64,000 nt of DNA, taken from contig NZ_JADWYX010000051.1 in NCBI RefSeq assembly GCF_016786355.1, positions 1-64,000 on the forward strand, given 5' to 3'. Origin of the DNA: Frankia sp. AgB1.9. Lineage in GTDB: Bacteria; Actinomycetota; Actinomycetes; Frankiales; Frankiaceae. The first letter of the stretch is position 1; each line of letters opens with the position of its first letter. A program made the position numbers and the translations under genes. The notes under the pieces are model-generated. The model ran no database searches and was not told where the DNA came from. It saw nothing but the letters and a program-made list of their open reading frames with translations. This document shows, one piece after another, positions 7,767 to 16,086 of the stretch.

Positions 7767-10088
7767 TCACGGCGCGTTGCTGCCGGCCCGGTCGAACAGG
7801 TGCAGGCGATGGGCGACCGCGGCCGCCTCGCCGCGGGTCGCGACGCCGAGCTTGCCGAGGATGTTCGAGACGTGCGTGCTCGCCGTCTTGCGGCTGATGA
7901 ACAGCGCCGAGGCGATCTGCGGGTTCGAGCTGCCCGCCGCGACGAGCCGCAGCACCTCCAGCTCCCGGGCGGTCAGGCCGAGCGGCGGCCCGTCCGCGGC
8001 GCAGGTCTCGGCGTCGCCGCCGGTCAGCCCGTCGACCGGCTCGCCGGGGCCCGACAGCACGACCCGGGCCGCGACGGCGAGCTCGCCGAGCTCCCGGCGC
8101 AACAGGTGGGCGCCCAACTCGTCGGCGATCGCCGCGGCGGCGCGCAGCTCGGCAGCGGCGGCGGCCCGGTCGCCGACGGCCAGCAGCGACTCGGCCAGGC
8201 CACGCAGCGCGCAGGCGCGCTGGTAGGTGACGCCGAGCGCGCCCCAGGCCTTCGCCGCGCTCGCCCAGGCGCCCGGATCCGCGCCGCCCTGCGCCCTGGC
8301 CAGCTCGCCGGCGACCATCGCCCGGAAGGCCTCACCACTGGGGTACCGCTCGAACGGCAGCTCGGCGGCCACCGCCGCGAGCCGCCCGGCACCGTCCAGC
8401 GCCCGGCGCAGACCCTCGGCGTCGCGCCGGACCCGGGCCACGACCGCGGCCTCGGCGGCCGCCGCCATCCCGGCGGCCAGCAGCGGCGCGACGTAGCGGA
8501 CCACGTCCGGCAGGTCGAAGTGCGCCAGCGTCTCGAGCACCCGGTCGGCCACCGCGCCCGGATCGCCGCGGCGCAGCTCCAGCTCCGCCCACAGCCGGGC
8601 CGACGGCAACACGTACTGGCTGTCGACGAACCTCTTGGCGCGCAGGCTGTCGGCCGTGGCCAGCGCCGTCGCGGCCTCGTCAAGGCGGTCCCGGACCAGC
8701 GCGACCTCGCCGCGCAGCTCGCTGAGGAACATCGCGTTGATGCCGACCGGCACCAGCTCCGCGAGCTGGGCCAGCATCCGCTCGGCCTCGGCCCAGCGGC
8801 CGGCGCCGATCATGGCCTCCACCACGTTGCCAGCGATGATCATGCTGGCCCGTTCCTGGCCGAGCCGCCGGGCCAGCCGCAGGCCCTCCTGCCCGACGAG
8901 GATCGCCTCGTCGAACCGCCAGGCGCCCAGCCAGGTGTCGGACTCATGGGTGTAGCTCGCGAGGATCAGATCATCGGCACCCAGCTCGACGGCGATCTCC
9001 CGGCCGCGACGCACGTCGATCGGCTCGCCCCAGACCGGGGCCAGGCAGTCCGAGCTCAGCAGCGCCGACGCCTCGGCCCGGCGGGCCCCTGTCGCGCGGG
9101 CGACCGCGAGCGCCTCGTCCATCGCGGCCTGGCCGGCGGCCCGCCGCGGGACCGACGAGAACGCCTTGCCCAGGGCGACGAGCACCGCGGCGCGTGCCGG
9201 CGTCGGCGGCTGCGCCGGCACCAGCCGGACGGCCTCCTGCGCCTCGGACACGCCGTCGGAGCGGCCCAGCTTGCGCTGCAGCCTGCTCTGCTCGGTCAAC
9301 ACCAGCGCGAGCCGCACCGGGTCGCCGAACCGGCTGGCCTCGACTCGCGCCCTGGCCAACAGCTCGTCCTCGCGACGCAGCTCGCCTGCCGTCCTGGCGG
9401 CCAGGATCGCGGCCTCCAGAATGGCGAGGCGGTCCTTGCCGGTCAGCGCGCCCGGATCCGCGACCTCGTCCCAGCTCGCCATCGCCCGTTCGTAGTGGCG
9501 CAGCGCCTCCGCGTAGGCGTAGGAGCATTCCGCCGCCTCAGCCGCGTGCAGCAGCGCGGGCAGGGCCCGGACATGATCGTGGGCCGAATACCAGTGGTAG
9601 GCCACCGTCGCCGCGGCCTGCGCCGGGCCGCCGACCAGGCACGGGTCAGCCTCGACCGCCTGCGCGTAGCGGCGGTGCAGGTGCTTTCCCTCGCCCGGCA
9701 GCCCGTCGTCGTGCAGGGCGTCACGGGTCAGCGCGTGCCGGAACGCGTACCCGCCCGCGTCCTGGTCGACCAGCAGCACCCCGGCGGCGACGGCGGCCCG
9801 CAGCGCCTCCCACACCTGCTCGTCCGAGAGCCCGGCGACGGCGGCGAGCAGCCGGTGGGCAACCCGCTGGCCGCCGGCCGCCGCGGCCCCCCCCCCCCCG
9901 GCGGGGGGGGGCCCCCCCCCCCGGCCCCCCCCCCCCCCGCGGGCCCCCCGCGGGGCCCCCCCGGCGCCGTTCGCGGGTGCGTCACCCGCTAGGCCGCCGC
10001 CGCGCGGTGCGCCGCCCGTGGCGGTGTCGACCCGCGCCACGGTACGCACTGGGAGGACCCGTCGAGACGACGTCGTCTGATCGGTCAT
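7767..10088 (-). CDS. LuxR-family transcriptional regulator, N-terminal ATPase missing at a homopolymer block
   Basis: The C-terminus carries a LuxR helix-turn-helix (GLTARELEVLRLVAAGSS...TASTHVSNILGKLGV). Before it is a long helical TPR-like region, beginning at LLAAVAGLSDEQVWEALRAA, typical of large AAA/LuxR (LAL or MalT-like) regulators. Such proteins have a Walker-type ATPase of several hundred residues at the N-terminus. Here the first 40 residues lead directly into a Gly/Pro/Ala run encoded by C/G homopolymers at 9887-9962, exactly where the ATPase should be. I read this as a collapsed or mis-filled assembly gap. The given frame stays open only because the block has no A or T. Confidence 0.7.
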   Translation of the reverse strand: MTDQTTSSRRVLPVRTVARVDTATGGAPRGGGLAGDAPANGAGGAPRGARGGGGGRGGGPPPAGGGGAAAAGGQRVAHRLLAAVAGLSDEQVWEALRAAVAAGVLLVDQDAGGYAFRHALTRDALHDDGLPGEGKHLHRRYAQAVEADPCLVGGPAQAAATVAYHWYSAHDHVRALPALLHAAEAAECSYAYAEALRHYERAMASWDEVADPGALTGKDRLAILEAAILAARTAGELRREDELLARARVEASRFGDPVRLALVLTEQSRLQRKLGRSDGVSEAQEAVRLVPAQPPTPARAAVLVALGKAFSSVPRRAAGQAAMDEALAVARATGARRAEASALLSSDCLAPVWGEPIDVRRGREIAVELGADDLILASYTHESDTWLGAWRFDEAILVGQEGLRLARRLGQERASMIIAGNVVEAMIGAGRWAEAERMLAQLAELVPVGINAMFLSELRGEVALVRDRLDEAATALATADSLRAKRFVDSQYVLPSARLWAELELRRGDPGAVADRVLETLAHFDLPDVVRYVAPLLAAGMAAAAEAAVVARVRRDAEGLRRALDGAGRLAAVAAELPFERYPSGEAFRAMVAGELARAQGGADPGAWASAAKAWGALGVTYQRACALRGLAESLLAVGDRAAAAAELRAAAAIADELGAHLLRRELGELAVAARVVLSGPGEPVDGLTGGDAETCAADGPPLGLTARELEVLRLVAAGSSNPQIASALFISRKTASTHVSNILGKLGVATRGEAAAVAHRLHLFDRAGSNAP
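9887..9962. other. C/G homopolymer block, probable assembly artefact
   Basis: About 76 bases consist only of runs of C and G up to 16 long, unlike any neighbouring sequence. They replace the expected ATPase-coding part of the LuxR regulator. A similar block occurs at 50903-50941. Confidence 0.75.
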
Positions 10089-10332
10089 GAGCCCATTCTG
10101 GCCCGGTCCCGCGATGTCCTACTCCACCGCCCGGCCGCTGGTCCGCGTGCGAAGTGACTGGCTGTGCGGGGATGGCCTTTCGCGGCGTACGCCCTCCGCC
10201 CGGCGGTCGCCGGCTCATGCCAGGCTGGCGGCCCGGGGTCCCGGGCGTGTCCCACGGTAGCCGGCCGGCTGCGTCACAGCCCGTCGATGCCGAGGCTGGT
10301 GCGGCCCAGACGGGTGCCGGGTTGACGACACC

Positions 10333-10376
10333 ACAACAGCGGCCCTGGCGGAAGATCCCGCCAGGGCCGCTGTTGT
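10333..10376 (-). terminator. Strong hairpin downstream of the fad operon
   Basis: Two perfectly complementary 19-bp arms (10333-10351 and 10358-10376) flank the 6-base loop AAGATC, just 3' of the 3-hydroxyacyl-CoA dehydrogenase stop. There is no U-tract on the minus-strand side, so it is a hairpin-only terminator or an RNA-stabilising structure. Confidence 0.85.
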
Positions 10377-10385
10377 CGCCCGGTC

Positions 10386-12548
10386 TCAGCGGACGGTGGC
10401 GACGCCCGGAGGGGTGAAGCGGGCGCCGGTGACCCGGTCGCTGATCCCGGTGCGGTCCAGGTATGGCGTGATCCCGCCAAGGTGGAACGGCCAGCCTGCG
10501 CCGAGGATCATGCAGAGGTCCACGTCGGCGGCCTCGGCGACGACCCCCTCGTCGAGCAGCAGCCGGATCTCCCGGGCGAGCGCCGACAGCGCGTTGTCCC
10601 GCACCTCGGCGCTGCTCGGGGCGACCCCGGATCCCGCGCCGGCACCGTCGCCGGTGCCCGCGCGGGCGAGCGCGGCGGCCTCCTCGTCGACGATCGGGGT
10701 GCCGTCGGGCCCCGTGGTGTAGATGCTGGTCTTGCCGGCGGCGACCACCCGGGCGAGCCCGGCTGGGGAGCGGAACCGGTCCGGCCAGGCCTCGTGCAGC
10801 GTCTCGGCGACGTGCAGCGCGACCGCGGGGCCGACCAGGGCGAGCAGTGTCAGCGGCGACATCGGCAGGCCGAGCGAGTCCAGCGCCGCGTCCGCCTCGG
10901 CGACCGGGGTGCCGGCCTCGATCGCGCCGAGGACCTCGCCGAGGAAGCGGGTCAGCAGACGGTTCACGACGAACGCCGGGGCGTCCTTCACCAGCACGGC
11001 GTTCTTGCCGAGCTTCTTCGCGACCGCCAGTGTCGTGGCGACGGAGGCGTCGTCCGTGCGCGCGGCCCGGACCACCTCGACCAGCGGCAGCACGGCCACC
11101 GGGTTGAAGAAGTGCAGCCCGGCGACCCGCTCCGGGTGCGCCAGGCCGGACGCCATCTCGGTCACCGACAGCGCCGAGGTGTTCGTCAGCAGCAGGGCGT
11201 CCGGGCGCACGACCGCCTCGAGTTCGGCGAGCACCGTCTGCTTGACCTTCAGGTCCTCGAAGACGGCCTCGATCACGAGGTCGGCGTCGGCGAACGCGTC
11301 CTTGGTCAGTGAGCCGGTGACCAGCGCCTTCAGGCGGTTGGCCTTGTCGGGTGAGACCCGGCCACGCAGCAGCAGGTTGTCGATCTCGCCGTGGACATAG
11401 GTGACGCCCTTGTCCAGCCGGGCCTTGTCGAGGTCGGTGAGCACCACCGGCACCTCCAGGCGCTGGGCGAACAGCAGCGCGAGCTGGCCGGCCATCAGGC
11501 CTGCGCCGACGACGCCGACCTTCGTCACCGGCCGGGCCAGCTTCGAGTCGGGCCCGCCGACGGGCTTGCGGGCCCGCTTCTGGGTCAGGTCGAAGGCGTA
11601 GAGGCCGGCGGCGAGCTCGTCGGAGACCGAAAGGTCGGCCAGCGCCGCCGTCTCGGCGGCGTAGCCGGCGTCGCGGTCGGCCGTCTCGGCCAGCGCCATG
11701 AGGTCGAGTGCCAGATAGGCCGCCGGCGCGGCGCCGTGCAGCTTCGCGTCCGCGAGCGCCCGGCCCCGGGCCAGCGCGTCCGCCCAGGCGGCGCCGCGCT
11801 CGACCGCGGGCCGGCTGGCGACTGGGTTCAGCTCACCGCGCAGCACCCGGCCAACCCAGCCGAGCGCCTCCTCCAGGAAGTCGGCCGGCTCCAGCAGGAT
11901 GTCGGCGAGGCCCAGCTTCGCGGCCTGCGGGCCCTTGAGGGTCCGGTTGGTGTTCAACGGGTTCTCGACCGCGATCCGGACGGCCTTCTCGGCGCCGACC
12001 AGGTTCGGGAGCAGCTGGGTGCCGCCCCAGCCCGGTACCAGCCCGAGGAACACCTCCGGCAGCGCCAGCACCGGGATTCCGGCGGAGAACGCCCGGTAGT
12101 CGCAGTGCAGCGCCAGCTCCAGGCCGCCGCCCAGCGCCGCGCCGTTGACCAGCGCGAACGTCGGCACCTTGCGGCCGTTCAGCCGGCCCTCGCCGACCCG
12201 GCGCAGCGCCGCGTGGCCGAGCTCGCCCAGGGCCTCGATCGCCGGGCGGATCTCGTCCGGGTCGGTGATCGAGGAGCGGAACGACAGGTCGGCGCCGACG
12301 CAGAAGATGAACGGCTTGCCGGTCACCGCGACGGCGGCGACCGCCGGGGTGTGCGCCTCGATCTCGTCGACCGCGGCGAGCAGCTCGCGCAGCCCGGCGG
12401 GGCCGAAGGTGTTCGGCCGGGTGTGGTCGTGCCCGTTGTCCAGGGTGATCAGGGCAACCGGGCCGTCGACTCCGGGAAGCTGTGCGTAGCGGACGTAGGC
12501 GTGCGTGACGACCTCGTCCGGGAAGTCCAGCGCGACGTTCGCGCCCAT
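10386..12548 (-). CDS. fadB: Fatty acid oxidation multifunctional protein: enoyl-CoA hydratase / 3-hydroxyacyl-CoA dehydrogenase
   Basis: The 720-residue protein begins with a crotonase domain (residues about 1-290, with the oxyanion segments FIFCVGADL and GAALGGGLELALHCDY). It continues with an NAD-binding dehydrogenase domain (VGVVGAGLMAGQLALLFA near residue 345) and C-terminal 3HCDH helices (PAFVVNRLLTRFLGE). It hydrates trans-2-enoyl-CoA and oxidises the 3-hydroxyacyl-CoA product in cytosolic beta-oxidation. It follows the thiolase gene by 47 bases on the same strand, forming a two-gene operon. Length and domain order match the actinobacterial FadB family. Confidence 0.93.
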   Translation of the reverse strand: MGANVALDFPDEVVTHAYVRYAQLPGVDGPVALITLDNGHDHTRPNTFGPAGLRELLAAVDEIEAHTPAVAAVAVTGKPFIFCVGADLSFRSSITDPDEIRPAIEALGELGHAALRRVGEGRLNGRKVPTFALVNGAALGGGLELALHCDYRAFSAGIPVLALPEVFLGLVPGWGGTQLLPNLVGAEKAVRIAVENPLNTNRTLKGPQAAKLGLADILLEPADFLEEALGWVGRVLRGELNPVASRPAVERGAAWADALARGRALADAKLHGAAPAAYLALDLMALAETADRDAGYAAETAALADLSVSDELAAGLYAFDLTQKRARKPVGGPDSKLARPVTKVGVVGAGLMAGQLALLFAQRLEVPVVLTDLDKARLDKGVTYVHGEIDNLLLRGRVSPDKANRLKALVTGSLTKDAFADADLVIEAVFEDLKVKQTVLAELEAVVRPDALLLTNTSALSVTEMASGLAHPERVAGLHFFNPVAVLPLVEVVRAARTDDASVATTLAVAKKLGKNAVLVKDAPAFVVNRLLTRFLGEVLGAIEAGTPVAEADAALDSLGLPMSPLTLLALVGPAVALHVAETLHEAWPDRFRSPAGLARVVAAGKTSIYTTGPDGTPIVDEEAAALARAGTGDGAGAGSGVAPSSAEVRDNALSALAREIRLLLDEGVVAEAADVDLCMILGAGWPFHLGGITPYLDRTGISDRVTGARFTPPGVATVR

Positions 12549-12595
12549 GCGGTGGCTCCTCTACGTGGTCAGGCCGTCAGACGGAGGAAACGGTT

Positions 12596-13798
12596 CTACG
12601 CGCCATGGTGGGGGTTCTCCCAGATCGTGGTGGCGCCCATCCCGAAGCCGACGCACATCGCGGTCATGCCGTAGCGGACCTCGGGGTGCTCCTCGAACTC
12701 CCGGGCGAGCTGGGTCATCAGCCGTACCCCGGAGCTGGCCAGCGGGTGGCCCAGCGCGATCGCGCCGCCGAAGGGGTTGACCCGCGGGTCGTCGTCGTCG
12801 ATCCCGAAGTGGTCGAGGAACGCCAGCACCTGCACGGCGAACGCCTCGTTCAGCTCGAACAGGCCGATGTCGTCGATGGTCAGGCCGGTGCGGGCGAGCG
12901 CCTTCTCCGTCGACGGGATCGGGCCGACGCCCATCACCTCCGGCGCCACCCCCGCGAACCCGAAGCCGACCAGCGACATCTTCTTGGTCAGGCCCAGCTC
13001 GTCGGCGACCTCGCCGGCCGCCAGGATGCAACCGGTGGCGCCGTCGTTGATCCCGGCGGAGTTGCCGGCGGTGACCTTGCCGTGCGGGCGGAACGGCGTC
13101 TTCAGCCCGGCCAGGCCCTCGACGGTCGTGCCCGGGCGCGGCGGCTCGTCGACCGTCACGTACTCCCAGCCGGACTCGGCGTGCCGGGCGGCGACGGGGA
13201 CGAGGTCGGGCTGGATCCTGCCGTCCGCGTAAGCCTTCGCCACCTTCTCCTGGGAGCGGACGGCGTAGGCGTCGGCTCGCGCCTTGGAGATCGCCGGGTA
13301 ACGGTCGTGCACGTTCTCGGCGGTCATGCCCATGACCAGCGCGGACGGGTCGACGAGCTTCTCGGAGACGAACCGGGGGTTCGGGTCGACGCCCTCGCCC
13401 ATCGGATGGCGGCCCATGTGCTCGACGCCGCCGGCGATGGCGATGTCGTACGCGCCAATGCCGATCGCGGACGCGGTGGTGGTGACGGCCGTGACCGCGC
13501 CGGCGCACATCCGGTCGATCGCGTAGCCGGGCACCGACTCGGGCAGCCCGGCCAGGATGCCGGCGACCCGGCCGATGGTCAGGCCCTGGTCGCCGATCTG
13601 GGTGGTGGCGGCGATGGCGACGTCGTCGACCCGGTCGGGCGGCAGCGACGGGTTACGTCGCAGCAGCTCGCGGATGACCCGGACGACCAGGTCATCGGCC
13701 CGGGTCTCGGCGTACACGCCCTTGGCCTTGCCGAACGGTGTGCGTACCCCGTCGACGAAAACGACGTCGCGGACGGCACCGCGGGATGCCTTGAACAC
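12596..13798 (-). CDS. fadA: Acetyl-CoA acyltransferase (3-ketoacyl-CoA thiolase)
   Basis: The 400-residue protein is a type II thiolase: the nucleophile Cys98 in IDRMCAGA, the NEAFAVQ motif, GGAIALGHPL with the catalytic His, and CVGFGMG with the second catalytic Cys near the end. It cleaves 3-ketoacyl-CoA to acetyl-CoA and a shortened acyl-CoA. It is the promoter-proximal gene of the fadA-fadB operon. A perfect dyad at 13906-13925 lies about 110 bases upstream of the start and is a candidate operator. Confidence 0.94.
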   Translation of the reverse strand: MFKASRGAVRDVVFVDGVRTPFGKAKGVYAETRADDLVVRVIRELLRRNPSLPPDRVDDVAIAATTQIGDQGLTIGRVAGILAGLPESVPGYAIDRMCAGAVTAVTTTASAIGIGAYDIAIAGGVEHMGRHPMGEGVDPNPRFVSEKLVDPSALVMGMTAENVHDRYPAISKARADAYAVRSQEKVAKAYADGRIQPDLVPVAARHAESGWEYVTVDEPPRPGTTVEGLAGLKTPFRPHGKVTAGNSAGINDGATGCILAAGEVADELGLTKKMSLVGFGFAGVAPEVMGVGPIPSTEKALARTGLTIDDIGLFELNEAFAVQVLAFLDHFGIDDDDPRVNPFGGAIALGHPLASSGVRLMTQLAREFEEHPEVRYGMTAMCVGFGMGATTIWENPHHGA

Positions 13799-13905
13799 AG
13801 GGTCCTCCCCGGCGAGGAACGGCTGGTCGGCGCGCTACCGCGGCGACCGGGCCCAGTTGCGGCCCGGACCACCGGTCGGCGGCCACACCGCCAGCCTACG
13901 ACAGA

Positions 13906-13925
13906 GTTACCGATGAGTAGGTAAC
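13906..13925. promoter_or_regulatory. Candidate operator upstream of fadA
   Basis: The dyad GTTACC-N8-GGTAAC has perfect 6-bp arms around an 8-base spacer. Its size and position upstream of a beta-oxidation operon suit a dimeric TetR- or GntR-type repressor responsive to fatty acids, which is inference. Confidence 0.45.
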
Positions 13926-13999
13926 GTCCGCTACGTCGTTTCCATGCCGGGTCCGCATCGGTGCCCGGCCGCGGCGGGGTCGGGCACAGGCGGGCGGGG

Positions 14000-14695
14000 T
14001 CAGGTCGACAGCAGGCAGTAGTTCTTGCCGTCCTTGCTGACCTGGTAGTCGCGGTTCTGGGTTCGTCCGCCCCTGGTCAGAGCCACCGTCACCTCCCGGC
14101 TCGTGGTGCCGTTGCCGGAGCTGACCCAGTAACCGATGGTCCGGAACTTCGTGATCGGTCCCTCGGACGCGTCCTGCTGCTTCATGGCGGTGGCGAAGGC
14201 CTCGGGGCTGCCCTGGTTGCGTAGCGGCCCGCAGAGCCTGCCGTAGGCCTGCTGATAACGGCCGGCGCGCACGTCACCCAGGTAGCCACTGACGACCTTC
14301 GTCGGCCCGGTGGCGGAGTGGATGAGCGCGGCGATCCCGGCCCCGCAGCCACCGAGCACCAGCACGACCCCGAGCACGACCGGCAGCACCCAGCGCCGCC
14401 GCTTCTTGGGCGCAGGCCCGCCCGGCGCGACTCCCGGATAGGCGCCGTAGCCGGGCTGGGCGGTCCCGGGCGCCCCTGTGTACCCGGGCGCTGGCGGGTA
14501 TCCCGGCGCCGGCGGGTATCCGGGGGCCGGCGGGTATCCGGGGGCGCTGTACCCGGGGCCCCCGAAGCCGCCGGGGGTCGCTCCGCCCGGGTAGCCGTAG
14601 CCGGGCTGGCCGGCGTATCCCGGCTGGACGGGGGCGCCGGGCCAGGCCGCCGCGCCGCCGTCTCCCGGCGGGGTCGGCTGTCCGTACTCGCTCAT
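14000..14695 (-). CDS. Membrane protein with Pro-Gly-Tyr-rich cytoplasmic tail and small extracellular domain
   Basis: Residues 1-95 are Gly/Pro/Tyr-rich, with three perfectly phased PAPGYP repeats coded by an 18-bp tandem repeat (14485-14538). A basic KKRRRW stop-transfer and one transmembrane helix (VLPVVLGVVLVLGGCGAGIA) follow. The outer domain (VVSGYLGDVRAGRYQQAYGRLC to the end) resembles the NTF2/DUF4878-like domains of actinobacterial lipoproteins. The start at 14695 (MSEYGQPTPP) removes unrelated upstream open frame. Function is unknown. Confidence 0.8.
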   Translation of the reverse strand: MSEYGQPTPPGDGGAAAWPGAPVQPGYAGQPGYGYPGGATPGGFGGPGYSAPGYPPAPGYPPAPGYPPAPGYTGAPGTAQPGYGAYPGVAPGGPAPKKRRRWVLPVVLGVVLVLGGCGAGIAALIHSATGPTKVVSGYLGDVRAGRYQQAYGRLCGPLRNQGSPEAFATAMKQQDASEGPITKFRTIGYWVSSGNGTTSREVTVALTRGGRTQNRDYQVSKDGKNYCLLST

Positions 14696-15012
14696 GTCGT
14701 CCTCCGACGGCTCACTGCGCTGACCCCCGAGCCAGAACAGCGCGCTGTCGGCGTGGTCAGACGGCGCGGCCGGTGCCGCGCGTGCTGGGCAGGTAATCGT
14801 GGCCGCCGCGACCAGGTGGGCGCGGGGTGGACGCGATCCATGCCGGCCATTGTGGGGGAGGAAACGGGCGCCTGGAACCGGCTTCGTCAGACCGCTGACT
14901 GTCGCTCGACGGACCCGGAGGTCGCCCGACCGATCGGTCAGCCGCGCGACGGGGGTGCCGACAGCTGGGCGGCACACCTCACCCGCCGGGGTGATCGAGG
15001 AGCTGGCCTGGC
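14696..15012. other. Gene-free stretch
   Basis: These 317 bases between the protease stop and the Pro-Gly-Tyr protein start should hold the latter's promoter. I see no gene and no strong hairpin here. Confidence 0.5.
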
Positions 15013-15993
15013 TCAGGCGTCGGTGAGCTCGCGGGGGACGGCGACGACGTCGACGAGGGCGCCGTTGCGCCAGACCGTGATCTCCAGTCGGCGCCCGATC
15101 GCGTGCTCGACCATGAGGCGCTGGACGGCGGTGCTGGTGTCTATCTGCTGGCCGTCCACCGTCAGCACGATGTCGCCGCGGCGCAGGCCGGCGCTTTCCG
15201 CGGGACTGCCTTCGACGACCTGGGCGACCCGCAGGCCGGTCCGGCGCCCGACCTTCGCGGCCAGCGGCGGCGGCAGAGGCGACTGGCCGCCGGCGATCCC
15301 CAGCCACGCGCGGCGGACCCGGCCGTGCCGCAGCAGCGTGGCGATCAGCTCACGGGTCGTCTCGTTGATCGGGACCGCGAGCCCCAGGCCGACGCCGGCG
15401 ACCGCGGTATTCACCCCCACCATCCTGCCGCGACTGTCCGCCAGCACCCCGCCGCTGTTGCCCGGGTTGAGCGCCGCGTCCGTCTGGATCACCTCGTCGA
15501 CGACCCGGCCGGCCTTCGTCGGCAGCGAGCGGCCCAGCGCCGAGACGATGCCGGCGGTGACGCTGCCCGCCAGGCCCAGCGGGTTGCCCAGCGCCACGAC
15601 CAGCTGCCCGACGCGCAGCCGGCTGGCGTCGCCCAGCGGGACCGCCGGTGGCACCTCGCCCCGCGCCCGCAGCACGGCCAGGTCGGAGAGCGGGTCGCGG
15701 CCGATCACGTCCGCGGTGACCTCCGCGCCGTCGGCGAAGGTCGCCTCGGCCACCTGGGCGCCTTCCACGACGTGCGCGCTGGTCAGCAGGATGCCGTCCG
15801 GCGCCAGGACGCTCGCGCTGCCCGCGCCCGCTCCGCGCCGGCCGCGCACCCGCAGGCTGGCGACGCTCGGCAGCACCGTGCGGGCGACGTGCACCACCGC
15901 GGCGGAGTAGGCGTCGAGGGGTTCGGACGGGTCGTCGTCCGGGTGATCATCATGGGTGCCGTCGGATGGCTGTGGCCGGGCCTCGTCACTCAT
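15013..15993 (-). CDS. HtrA-like trypsin-family serine protease with PDZ domain, no membrane anchor
   Basis: The 326-residue protein has the HtrA catalytic triad: His74 (TSAHVV), Asp104 (SDLAVL) and Ser180 (PGNSGG). A C-terminal PDZ domain follows (about residues 228-320, GLRVAQVVEGSPAESAGLRRGDIVLTV). Actinobacterial HtrA proteins usually have a signal or transmembrane segment, but here the N-terminus is acidic and hydrophilic, so a cytoplasmic enzyme is likely. The start at 15993 gives the shortest form containing the whole protease. RNase D lies 93 bases upstream on the same strand. Confidence 0.88.
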   Translation of the reverse strand: MSDEARPQPSDGTHDDHPDDDPSEPLDAYSAAVVHVARTVLPSVASLRVRGRRGAGAGSASVLAPDGILLTSAHVVEGAQVAEATFADGAEVTADVIGRDPLSDLAVLRARGEVPPAVPLGDASRLRVGQLVVALGNPLGLAGSVTAGIVSALGRSLPTKAGRVVDEVIQTDAALNPGNSGGVLADSRGRMVGVNTAVAGVGLGLAVPINETTRELIATLLRHGRVRRAWLGIAGGQSPLPPPLAAKVGRRTGLRVAQVVEGSPAESAGLRRGDIVLTVDGQQIDTSTAVQRLMVEHAIGRRLEITVWRNGALVDVVAVPRELTDA

Positions 15994-16086
15994 GCCGCCA
16001 GCAACCGACGATGACCACGGAACGTGCCCGGGTTCGCCGACGGCGGACATCCGGTGACGGGTCGGACAAAGGCGGGCAGTGCAGCG

